NCBI RefSeq assembly: GCF_003568845.1
Contig: NZ_CP030129.1
Location: forward strand, 1 to 64,000
Length of the DNA stretch: 64,000 nt
Direction: 5' to 3'
Origin: Indioceanicola profundi
GTDB lineage: Bacteria; Pseudomonadota; Alphaproteobacteria; Azospirillales; Azospirillaceae
Shown here: positions 53,767-62,032 of the stretch, one piece after another
Layout: every line of letters starts with the position of its first letter
Position numbering within the stretch: the first letter of the stretch is position 1
Notes under the pieces: generated by a model
The model's database searches: none
What the model saw: only the letters and a program-made list of their open reading frames with translations
Told to the model about the DNA's origin: nothing
Made by a program: the position numbers and the translations under genes

Positions 53767-54109
53767 GGCTATTCTCCAGCCGCAGTTGCGGCCCTTGAGC
53801 CGCCGGCCCGACGTACTGCTCGGGTGCGGCTTCGAATATCTCCCGGCAGTCGCGTGAGCAGAAGTAGTAGACGCTGCCCGCATGGACGCTCGGCTTCGCC
53901 GCAGCGGTGCTGACGGTCTTGCCGCAGACGGGGTCCACGTCCTCGGCTGGAGGAATCCACCGCAAGGTCCCGGCTCCCCGGCTCTGCGGGTCTCCACCGT
54001 CCCGCTCGGCCTTGCCGTGGCCGTGTCCCATGACATGGGCACCGCAACCGAAGCGCAGCATCAAGAAGATGACCGCCGCCCAGATCAGAAAATAGAGAAG
54101 CTCGCTCAT
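53759..54109 (-). CDS. DUF2933-like + YHS-domain protein (116 aa)
   Basis: An N-terminal hydrophobic helix (about residues 3-20, then FGCGAHVMGHGHG) as in DUF2933 is followed by a YHS domain (DPVCGKTVSTAAAK and YYFCSRDCREIFEAAPEQYVG), which typically binds metal through its cysteines. It overlaps the DUF5676 gene by 8 bases. The same YHS type occurs within the Cu-ATPase, so the protein may hand metal to it; that is inference. Confidence 0.85.
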   Translation of the reverse strand: MSELLYFLIWAAVIFLMLRFGCGAHVMGHGHGKAERDGGDPQSRGAGTLRWIPPAEDVDPVCGKTVSTAAAKPSVHAGSVYYFCSRDCREIFEAAPEQYVGPAAQGPQLRLENSHG

Positions 54110-54271
54110 GAAACTACATCCGACATTCTCGGCTTCCTCGGAGGATCGAGAACGGGTGGCGACGCCGTACTCACTTTTGACCCTGCAGCCCGTATAGACG
54201 GTGCGATACGGTGATCGTTACAGTCGGCCGCGTGTGTCCGTTCGAATTGGGCGGGCTTCCAGTCCGCCGCG
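54110..54271. other. Short spacer
   Basis: About 160 bases after the Rieske gene. No petB or petC start is present here. Confidence 0.6.
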
Positions 54272-54835
54272 CTAACCGATCCGGACGGCGGTATCGGTGA
54301 CGAACTCATAGGGCGGGACTTCCAGATTGAGCGGGGCCGGGCCGCGACGGACGCGCCCCGAGGTATCGTAATGGGAGCCGTGACAGGGGCAGAACCAGCC
54401 ATCCCAGTTTCCGACCGGGTCGCCTTGCCGCTGGCCGAGCGGTACACAGCCGAGATGCGTGCAGATCCCGACGACGATCAGCCACTCCTGCCGCACCACG
54501 CGGTCGCCGTCGGTCTGGGGGTCGATCAACTCATTCAGATCGACCGCGCGGGCCTCGGCGATTCGCTCCGGCGGTCGGTGATCGATGAACACCGGCTTGC
54601 CGCGCCATTTTACGGTCACGCGCTGGCCGGGTTCGATCGGTGCCAGGTCGACCTCGACGGAGGACACGGCGAGGACGTCGGCAGCGGGATTCATGCTGTC
54701 GATGAATGGCCAGAGGGCAGCGGCGCTGCCGACCGCGGCCACGGCGCCCGTGGCCAGGTACAGGAAATCACGGCGGGTGCCGGCGCCGTCCGCCGACCCG
54801 TCGTAATAGCGGCTGGAAGCGACAGTCTCGGCCAT
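54272..54835 (-). CDS. Rieske iron-sulfur protein (PetA-like), 187 aa
   Basis: The start at 54835 ([14 protein letters not shown]) has AGGAGG. A Tat-like signal-anchor ([25 protein letters not shown]) is followed by the Rieske cluster motifs CTHLGC and CPCHGSHYD and the conserved [14 protein letters not shown]. It should hold a [2Fe-2S] cluster in a cytochrome bc1-like complex. There is no cytochrome b or c1 gene next to it, so it is either a second, displaced copy of petA or serves a non-standard complex. Co-oriented with the YHS/DUF5676 genes. Confidence 0.93.
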   Translation of the reverse strand: MAETVASSRYYDGSADGAGTRRDFLYLATGAVAAVGSAAALWPFIDSMNPAADVLAVSSVEVDLAPIEPGQRVTVKWRGKPVFIDHRPPERIAEARAVDLNELIDPQTDGDRVVRQEWLIVVGICTHLGCVPLGQRQGDPVGNWDGWFCPCHGSHYDTSGRVRRGPAPLNLEVPPYEFVTDTAVRIG

Positions 54836-55272
54836 TGCTCTTCCTCCTGTCGGTGCCATGGTAGCGTCCGACGTCACGGATAGAGACGCGGCTCGAAGCA
54901 CTTTCTTACGGCGGGTCCTCCCACCGCCCCGGAGCCGCGCGTCGACCTGGCGGAACCAAGGAACCGCGTCGGCAATGCGTGCGTGGGTGGGAAGGACGCA
55001 CGCCCCAGCTGTAATGCGTCGTCCTCGGCGACGTCAGTTAGAGACGGTGAAGGCAATATGGCCTGTCCGGAGAAACCGGCATGCGCTGAAGTGCATGCGG
55101 CAACGGGCTCGGCAGGCTTTCCGTGCCGGAAACCGTCGGAGGCCGTCGCCCGGCATCACTCCGGCTCTTCGGGTGGATATCCGAGGGGAAACGTCCCGGC
55201 GGATCCACGACGAAGTCATCGGAGGAGCATCGGCGATCCTCGCCTCGCCGATTTGAATGGAGGAAAGACACC
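54836..55272. other. Divergent promoter region between Rieske and PRC genes
   Basis: About 440 bases. I see no gene. It should contain promoters for both flanking genes. Confidence 0.5.
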
Positions 55273-56073
55273 ATGCATACGTCTCGACTTGTCGCTTTAG
55301 CCTTCGTCGCCGCCGCCGGCGCTCCGCTGGCGGTCCGTGCGGCCGATGTGGAGAGCCTGCCGGATGGAGCCTCTCAACAGGGGCAGGTGGCGCAGCAATG
55401 TCTGGCAGACCTGCGGGCGTTCGAGGATGAGCTTGCAGGTGTCGGGTTCGGCGTCTTGGCGCCAACCGGATACGGCACAGGGTACGGCAGCTACGGTATG
55501 GGCTATGGCATGTCCGGAACGCCGCGGCAGAAGATGCAGTCGCTCCGCGACGCCGCCTATGTCTATGCCTTCGACGGCGACGAGCAATCCTGCCAGACAG
55601 TGCTCGCGTCAATGCGCCAAGTCTATCAGGAGCACCAGAAGCTGGTCGGCCCCGAGAGCGACGACCCGGATGCGCGGAGGACTTGGCGTCGCGCGCACCT
55701 GGCGCAGGCGACCCCCGTCACGGAGATGGACAGCCTGATGCGCGCGGATATCGTCATCGGCGCCGACATCCGCACGCTCGAGGACCAGGAGCTGGGGGAG
55801 ATCGAAGACGTCGTCTTGGATCCGGCTCGGCAGACGATCGCCTACGTCCTGGCGTCGCGTGGCGGCTTCCTCGGTTTGGGTGGAGAGCTTGTCGCCGTTC
55901 GCTGGTCCGATCTTCGCGCCACGACAGACCATGAGATCTATGTGCTCGATGCGTCCCCTGAAGCGTTCGCAGCAGCGCCGAAGGTCGAACGGGGGAGCTT
56001 CGATCAGACGTCGGGCGACAACTGGCGCAGCAATCTGGATCAGTACTGGGCTGGCGTCGTTGGGAAGCGGTAA
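55273..56073 (+). CDS. Exported PRC-barrel protein (266 aa)
   Basis: GGAGGAAAG precedes the start. A signal peptide (ends VRAA) leads to a helical region with a Gly/Tyr-rich patch (GYGTGYGSYGMGYGM, about residues 67-82), then a PRC-barrel (ADIVIGADIRTLEDQELGEIEDVVLDP, then IAYVLASRGGFLGLGGELVAVRW, in pieces, about 155-215). PRC barrels in this context are thought to respond to stress or act in photosynthetic or RNA-linked complexes; here the signal peptide suggests a periplasmic or surface stress role. Function not settled. Confidence 0.85.
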   Translation: MHTSRLVALAFVAAAGAPLAVRAADVESLPDGASQQGQVAQQCLADLRAFEDELAGVGFGVLAPTGYGTGYGSYGMGYGMSGTPRQKMQSLRDAAYVYAFDGDEQSCQTVLASMRQVYQEHQKLVGPESDDPDARRTWRRAHLAQATPVTEMDSLMRADIVIGADIRTLEDQELGEIEDVVLDPARQTIAYVLASRGGFLGLGGELVAVRWSDLRATTDHEIYVLDASPEAFAAAPKVERGSFDQTSGDNWRSNLDQYWAGVVGKR

Positions 56074-56399
56074 GGCGACGCCGCTCTGGGACAGGCGGCG
56101 TCCACCACCGGCAGGAGCGATCTCGCGCTCCAGTTCGGGATCGCCTCCAGGATGTCGCGATTCGAATAGCGCAGGATCGCCGTCGCGCTTCCTGCCCCTT
56201 CACTACGGTGGGAGGGACCGCCCTTCTCGGCCGTCCCGGTCGCGCGGGCCGTTCCTTAGGCTGAACGGCTGCATTCTGCCGATGACGTCCGCCGTCGGGT
56301 AAGTTTCCTTCCCGTCGAGGCGGCGGCGAATCTGATCGATGCCGGCCCGGTCCGGGGTTCCCACGCCACAAATCAGCCGAACGTGCGGAGTTCCACGCT
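56074..56399. other. Convergent spacer
   Basis: GCCGTTC and GAACGGC (56248-56269) could pair as a small hairpin between the convergent PRC and permease genes. No T-run and no gene. Confidence 0.4.
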
Positions 56400-57713
56400 T
56401 CAGTGATCGGCGTGCCGCTTCCCAGCAGTCGAGCGTGATAGGAAGACTCGCTCATACGCGAAGACCGCGGTGATGGCCACGACAGCGGTGACCACGATGA
56501 GCGGGTCGGATTGCAGCTTAATGGCGCCGAAGACGCCGAGCACCAGCGTGTCGAGGGCGATGGCCGTGACCAGCACCCAGCCGCTCGCCCCGATCTCCTG
56601 GCGCAGCCGGCGGAATACGCCCCAGTGGATCAGGATGTCCATCACCAGATAGAAGAAAGCGCCGAGCGAGGCGATGCGGCTGAGGTCGAAGAACACGGTC
56701 AGCAGCCCCGCGATTACCACCGTGTAGACCAGCGTGTGCTCGCGGATCGGACCGGACATGCCGAAATGGCTGTGCGGGATCATCTCCATTTCGGTCAGCA
56801 TCGCCAGCATGCGCGAGACGGCGAAGACGCTCGCGAGCAGGCCCGATGCGGTGGCGACGACCGCGAGCGCGATCGTGAAGTAGAAGCCATAAGCGCCGAG
56901 CGCCGGCTCCGCCGCCTCTGCCAGCGAATAGTCCTTGGCGGCGACGATCTCGTCCAGTGAGAGACTTGAGCCGACCGCGAACGCGACGAGCAGGTAGACG
57001 ACCACGCAGATCGCGATGGAGAAGATGATCGTGCGGCCGACATTGCGGTGCGGATCGACGATCTCGGCGCCGCTGTTGGTGATCGTGGTGAAGCCTTTGA
57101 ACGCGAGGATCGAAAGCGCGATCGACGCCATAAAGCCCGCGATCGGGATGGTTTCCGGCGAACCGGATGCCGGCGCGAACGCAAACCCGCTGGCCGCGAG
57201 CGCCGCGATGCCGAAGACCGCGATGCCGCCGATCTTCAGGAACGCCATGACCACGGAGAACAGACCGACGGAGCGGTTGCCCGATATGTTGACCAGGTAG
57301 GCGAAGACGATCAGCCCGACGCCGAGCACTGGTACAAGGATACTACCGGGATCCAGATTGAATGGCCTGAGGACGTAGGTGCCGAAGGTGCGGGCGACGA
57401 GGCTCTCGTTGATCACCATGGAGAGCGCCATCAGCAGCGATGCCGCCGCCGCGATCGCGCCGGGTCCATAAGCCTTCTGCAGGATCATCGCGATCCCGCC
57501 GGCGGACGGGAAAGCGTTCGACATCTTGACATAGGTATAGGCGCTGAAGCCGGTCACGATCCCGCCCGCAACGAAGGAGAGCGGGAACAAGGGTCCCGCT
57601 AGTTCCGCGATCTGCCCGGTGAGCGCGAAGATGCCCGCGCCGATCATGACGCCGGTTCCCATCGAGACGGCGCCGGTGAGGGTGATGCTGTTCGCCTGGT
57701 AATCGGATTTCAT
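56400..57713 (-). CDS. APC-family amino acid permease (437 aa)
   Basis: The start at 57713 (MKSDYQANSITLTGAVS) is used; a longer frame reaches 57776. There are about 12 membrane helices. Motifs: GVMIGAGIFALTGQIAELAG in TM1, SFVAGGIVTGFSAYTYVKMS, and FKGFTTITNSGAEIVDPHRNVGR in the TM6 region, typical of APC transporters for amino acids. The substrate is not clear. It sits next to a K+ channel remnant and faces PRC gene, so it may be part of the stress physiology of this block. Confidence 0.88.
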   Translation of the reverse strand: MKSDYQANSITLTGAVSMGTGVMIGAGIFALTGQIAELAGPLFPLSFVAGGIVTGFSAYTYVKMSNAFPSAGGIAMILQKAYGPGAIAAAASLLMALSMVINESLVARTFGTYVLRPFNLDPGSILVPVLGVGLIVFAYLVNISGNRSVGLFSVVMAFLKIGGIAVFGIAALAASGFAFAPASGSPETIPIAGFMASIALSILAFKGFTTITNSGAEIVDPHRNVGRTIIFSIAICVVVYLLVAFAVGSSLSLDEIVAAKDYSLAEAAEPALGAYGFYFTIALAVVATASGLLASVFAVSRMLAMLTEMEMIPHSHFGMSGPIREHTLVYTVVIAGLLTVFFDLSRIASLGAFFYLVMDILIHWGVFRRLRQEIGASGWVLVTAIALDTLVLGVFGAIKLQSDPLIVVTAVVAITAVFAYERVFLSRSTAGKRHADH

Positions 57714-57765
57714 CGTGTGCCCGTCTGTCTCGGTTCCGGCGTGGCCCGGAAAGGTGTCATGGATG

Positions 57766-58247
57766 TCATGGCGCATTTCCGCCGGGCTTCCTATCCGCAG
57801 CGAGGCCGCCCGGCTTGGTGCAAGGCTGCCAGGGCCAGAGATGCCCCATGGCGATATAGATGAAAGAGCCCGACCAGGCGATCAACAGGAGACCGTTCAA
57901 GGCCTCGACACCGGTGATGAATCGAAGGTGGCCGCTGGGAAAGACGTCGCCGAGTCCCAGCGAGGTATAGCTCACGATCGAAAAATAGAAATAGTCGAGC
58001 GGATCGGCGATGGTCCGACCGCCGAAGTCGCCGAGGGCGAGCGCACCACTGGCGAGCGCATAGGCACCCGCGTACACAGCACCTCGACGAAGTGGGTCAT
58101 CAGCGCCACCAGGACGATGACCAGAATACGCACGCCGGCGGTCATCGCGATGCGCGCCATCCCTCCGGAAAGCCAGCGCAGCACGGCGTAGTGAAAAAGG
58201 AATGTCGCGACGACGAGCGACACCGCCATGATTACTGCAACGATCAT
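57766..58247 (-). pseudogene. Two-TM potassium channel, broken by one frameshift
   Basis: The first part (MIVAVIMAVSLVVATFLFHY ... LVALMTHFVEV) and the second (VYAGAYALASGALALGDF ... YFSIVSYTSLGLGDVFPSG) are in different frames. The selectivity filter TSLGLGD is in the second part. A single base deletion near 58085-58092 (GAGGTG-CTGTG where GAGGTGGCTGTG would keep the frame) explains the break. Both halves are otherwise intact and conserved-looking, so recent loss, programmed shift, or sequencing error is possible. It is a member of the two-helix 'ion channel' family. Confidence 0.8.
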
Positions 58248-58607
58248 CTCGGACTCCGGTTGATCTGAATAGGTCGGATTCTTCGCGCCGTCTTCAGCGG
58301 CTTAGCGTATGGAAGCAAGGGCAATGCAGAGCTGACGTTTTGATCGCGCCGTCTCCCTGTATCCGATGCAGCAGGCGCCCTCCGGTCGGACCTTTCAGAG
58401 CAGCCGATGAATTTCTGTGACCGGCGGGCGCCCTCGCGGCTCCCGGAGCGTCGCGGCGCCGCTGTAAGGCACGACGCCCAGTCGCGTCATTGAAAGAGAA
58501 GCCGACCTGCCACCGATCAGGACCGAAAGCGCCCGGTTCGCTCAAGGCCGAAGTGGGGCGGCACGGAGGCGGCGCAGGATCTCGGCCCGATCACGAGGAG
58601 CACAGCG
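58248..58607. other. Divergent spacer upstream of ppsA
   Basis: About 360 bases with no gene. It should hold the promoter of the ppsA operon and the one for the channel. Confidence 0.5.
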
Positions 58608-61028
58608 ATGACCGAACAACGCACAGCCTGGTTCGACACCCTGACCGTACGCGATGTCCCGCGCGTCGGCGGCAAGAACGCGTCGCTTGGCGAAATGGTC
58701 CGTACGCTGAAGGACAAGGGCGTGCGGGTTCCCGACGGCTTCGCCACCACGGCCGCCGCCTTCCGTGAATACGTCGCGGCCAACGGCCTCGAGGCGGAGC
58801 TGCGCGCGCGCATCGAGGCGCTGAAGAGCGGCAAGGCTTCGCTGCACGAGACCGGCGAGGCGATCCGCAGGCTGTTCCTCGACGCCGAATTCCCGGAGCC
58901 GATCGCCGAGGCAATCAAGGAGGCCTATCGAGAGCTGTCGCGACGCGGCGAGCAGAGCGAGGTCAGCGTCGCCGTGCGCTCCAGCGCCACCGCCGAGGAT
59001 CTGCCGCAGGCGAGCTTCGCCGGTCAGCAGGAGACCTTCCTCAACGTGCGCGGCGAGCGCGCCCTGCTCGACGCCTGCCGGCGCTGCTACGCCTCGCTGT
59101 TCACCGACCGCGCCATCAGCTACCGCGAGACCCAGGGCTTCGACCATCTGGAAGTGGCGCTGTCGATCGGCGTCCAGCGGATGGTCCGCTCCGACCTTGC
59201 CGGATCGGGCGTCATGTTCTCGATCGACACCGAGACCGGTTTTCCCGGCGTCGCGGTGATCAGCGCCGCCTGGGGTCTCGGCGAGACCGTGGTCCAGGGC
59301 GCCGTCGACCCGGACAAGTACCTGGTGTTCAAGCCCCTGCTCGGCGACGGCCGCCATACGCCGATCATTGAGAAGACGCTGGGCGCCAAGGAGACCAAGA
59401 TGATCTACGCGACCGGCGGCAGCACCCGCACCGCGACGGTCGCGACCACTCAGAAGGAGCGGCAGACCTTCGTCCTCGCCGAGGCGGAGATCCTCGAGCT
59501 CGGCCGATGGGCGGCGATCATCGAGGACCACTACGGCCGCCCGATGGACATGGAATGGGCCAAGGACGGCGAGACGGGCGAGCTCTACATGGTCCAGGCG
59601 CGGCCGGAGACGGTGCAGTCCTCCCGGCAGACCGGCCAGTTCAGGACCTATCGGCTGAAAGAGAAGGGCATGCCGATCCTTACCGGCTCGGCGATCGGCG
59701 AGGCGATCGCCGCCGGTCCCGTCTGCGCCATCCGCAGCGCCGCCGACATCGACCGCTTCCGCGACGGCGCCATCCTTGTCACCGGGATGACCGATCCGGA
59801 CTGGGTTCCGATCATGAAGAGGGCGGCCGGGATCATCACCGACCATGGCGGCACGACCAGCCACGCCGCCATCGTCAGCCGCGAGCTCGGCGTCCCCGCC
59901 ATCGTCGGCACCGGCCACGGCACCGAGCTGCTGCGCGACGGCCAGGAAATCACGCTCTCCTGCGCCGAGGGAGACCGGGGCGTGGTCTATGACGGCATCC
60001 TGCCGTTCGAAGCGACCGAGGTAGACCTCTCCGACCTGCCAGCGACCCGCACGGCGATGCTGGTGAACATTGCCAGCCCCGCCGCCGCCTTCCGCTGGTG
60101 GCGCCTGCCGGCCAGGGGCGTCGGGCTGGCGCGGATGGAGTTCATCATCAACAACCTGATCAAGATCCATCCGATGGCGCTGGTCCATCCGGAGCGGGTG
60201 GCCGACCCGGCGGTGCGGCGCGAGATCCGCGACCTGACCCGCGGCTGGGAAGACCCGAAAGACTATTTCGTCGAGACGCTGGCGCTCGGCATCGCCAAGC
60301 TCGCCGCCCCCTATCATCCGCACCCGGTGATCGTGCGCCTGAGCGACTTCAAGACCAACGAGTATGCCCATCTCCTCGGCGGCGCCGCCTTCGAGCCCGA
60401 GGAGGAGAACCCGATGCTCGGCTGGCGCGGCGCCTCCCGCTATTACGACGAGCGTTACCGGGACGGCTTCGCCCTCGAATGCCGCGCACTCAAAAAGGTG
60501 CGCGAGACCATCGGGCTGACCAATGTCATCGTCATGGTGCCGTTCTGCCGGACGCCGGAGGAGGCGGACCGCGTGCTGGCAGTCATGGCCGAAAACGGGC
60601 TGTCGCGCGGCGAGAACGGCCTCGAAATCTACATGATGTGCGAGATTCCGTCGAACGTGTTCCTGGCGGAGGAGTTCGCGGAACGCTTCGACGGCTTCTC
60701 GATTGGCTCGAACGACCTGACCCAGCTCGTGCTCGGGGTGGACCGTGACTCGGGCGAGCTCGCGCCGCTGTTCGACGAGCGCAACGAGGCGGTCAAGCGC
60801 GCGGTGCGGGAGGCGATCGCCAAGGCGCACGCAGCCGGCATCAAGATCGGCATCTGCGGCCAGGCGCCGAGCAACTATCCCGACTTCGCCGCCTTCCTGG
60901 TCGAGGAGGGGATCGATTCAATCTCGCTTAATCCCGACAGCTTCGTCGCCACCGTGCGCCGCGTGGCAGAAGAGGAGGAGCGGCTCGGCGCGGCGACGGC
61001 ACCCCGCGCGGGCGAGGCTGTACGATGA
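58608..61028 (+). CDS. ppsA: Phosphoenolpyruvate synthase (806 aa)
   Basis: Three domains in order: ATP-grasp nucleotide-binding (VGGKNASLGEMVRTL, AVRSSATAEDLPQASFAGQQ), the central His domain with GGTTSHAAIVSRELGVPAIVG near residues 408-428 (catalytic His), and the C-terminal TIM barrel (FIINNLIKIHPMAL, then GICGQAPSNYPDFAAFL). It converts pyruvate + ATP to PEP + AMP + Pi, feeding gluconeogenesis from lactate or pyruvate. The gene overlaps the next by ATGA. A ribosome site GAGGAGCACAG precedes the ATG. Confidence 0.95.
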   Translation: MTEQRTAWFDTLTVRDVPRVGGKNASLGEMVRTLKDKGVRVPDGFATTAAAFREYVAANGLEAELRARIEALKSGKASLHETGEAIRRLFLDAEFPEPIAEAIKEAYRELSRRGEQSEVSVAVRSSATAEDLPQASFAGQQETFLNVRGERALLDACRRCYASLFTDRAISYRETQGFDHLEVALSIGVQRMVRSDLAGSGVMFSIDTETGFPGVAVISAAWGLGETVVQGAVDPDKYLVFKPLLGDGRHTPIIEKTLGAKETKMIYATGGSTRTATVATTQKERQTFVLAEAEILELGRWAAIIEDHYGRPMDMEWAKDGETGELYMVQARPETVQSSRQTGQFRTYRLKEKGMPILTGSAIGEAIAAGPVCAIRSAADIDRFRDGAILVTGMTDPDWVPIMKRAAGIITDHGGTTSHAAIVSRELGVPAIVGTGHGTELLRDGQEITLSCAEGDRGVVYDGILPFEATEVDLSDLPATRTAMLVNIASPAAAFRWWRLPARGVGLARMEFIINNLIKIHPMALVHPERVADPAVRREIRDLTRGWEDPKDYFVETLALGIAKLAAPYHPHPVIVRLSDFKTNEYAHLLGGAAFEPEEENPMLGWRGASRYYDERYRDGFALECRALKKVRETIGLTNVIVMVPFCRTPEEADRVLAVMAENGLSRGENGLEIYMMCEIPSNVFLAEEFAERFDGFSIGSNDLTQLVLGVDRDSGELAPLFDERNEAVKRAVREAIAKAHAAGIKIGICGQAPSNYPDFAAFLVEEGIDSISLNPDSFVATVRRVAEEEERLGAATAPRAGEAVR

Positions 61029-62032
61029 AGGTTGTCGTCTTCGAGACCGAGGAATGGGAGCACCAGGCCTGCCTGCGGCTGAAGCCGGCGCACGAGCTGA
61101 GCTGTACGCGCGAGCCCCTCGATGCTCGCACGGCCGCAGCTCACGCGGACGCCGAGATCGTCAGCACCTTCGTTAACTCGAAGCTCGGCGCCGACGTGCT
61201 GGCGCAGTTCCCTTCGCTCAAGCTGATCGCGACCCGCTCGACCGGTTACGACCATATCGACCTCGGCTGGTGTGCCGCGCACGGTGTGGCGGTGGCGAAT
61301 GTGCCCGACTACGGCGATTCAACCGTGGCGGAGCATGCCTTTGCGCTGCTCCTCGCCGTGGCGCGGAGCCTGGTCGAGGCGGTCGAGCGGACCCGCCGCG
61401 GCAACTTCTCGCAGGCCGGGCTGCGCGGCTTCGAGTTGCGCGGGAAGACGCTCGGCGTGATCGGCACGGGGCGGATCGGGCGGCGCGCGATCGAGATCGC
61501 CCGCGGCTTCGGCATGACGGTCATCGCTCACGATCTCTACCCAGACGCTGACGCGGCGAGCCGTCTCGGCTTCTGCTATGCCGACCTCGACGAGGTGCTG
61601 GCTGCGGCGGACGCGCTGACGCTCCACGTGCCGGCGACGCCGGGCTCCGCGAGCCTGATCTCCGACCGCGAGTTCGGCCTGATGAAGCCGGGCGCGATCC
61701 TGATCAACACGGCGCGCGGCAGTGTCCTCGACGTGCCGGCGTTGGTCCGGGCGCTTTCCGACGGGAGGCTGCGGGCCGCCGGGCTCGACGTCCTGCCGCA
61801 GGAGCCGCTGATCCGCGAGGAGGCGCAGATCTTCCGCGAGGCGTGGACCGAAGGCCACGACCTGAAGGCGCTCGTCGCCAACCACGTGCTGCTGCGCTTC
61901 CCGAACGTGATCGTCACGCCGCACAACGCCTACAACACGGAAAGCGCGGTGCGACGCATCATCGAGACCACGCTGGAGAACATCGAGGCCTTCGTCCGTG
62001 GCGAGCCGCGCAATTTGGTCACCCATGGCTGA
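61025..62032 (+). CDS. D-2-hydroxyacid (probably D-lactate) dehydrogenase (335 aa)
   Basis: NAD-binding Rossmann motif LGVIGTGRIGRRAIEIARGFG (residues about 148-168), catalytic-region text ATRSTGYDHIDL, then NTARGSVLDVPAL and a His in TPHNAYNT near residue 300. It belongs to the D-isomer-specific 2-hydroxyacid dehydrogenases, closest in form to D-lactate dehydrogenases. It would interconvert lactate and pyruvate. Placed between ppsA and glgX with short overlaps on both sides (ATGA at the start, 8 bases at the stop), it suggests a shared operon for carbon reserves. Confidence 0.9.
   Translation: MKVVVFETEEWEHQACLRLKPAHELSCTREPLDARTAAAHADAEIVSTFVNSKLGADVLAQFPSLKLIATRSTGYDHIDLGWCAAHGVAVANVPDYGDSTVAEHAFALLLAVARSLVEAVERTRRGNFSQAGLRGFELRGKTLGVIGTGRIGRRAIEIARGFGMTVIAHDLYPDADAASRLGFCYADLDEVLAAADALTLHVPATPGSASLISDREFGLMKPGAILINTARGSVLDVPALVRALSDGRLRAAGLDVLPQEPLIREEAQIFREAWTEGHDLKALVANHVLLRFPNVIVTPHNAYNTESAVRRIIETTLENIEAFVRGEPRNLVTHG

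Noticed and set aside
58542-60830. Long minus-strand open frame opposite ppsA
   Set aside because: The sense frame carries all PEP synthase motifs; the antisense protein looks like low-complexity shadow.
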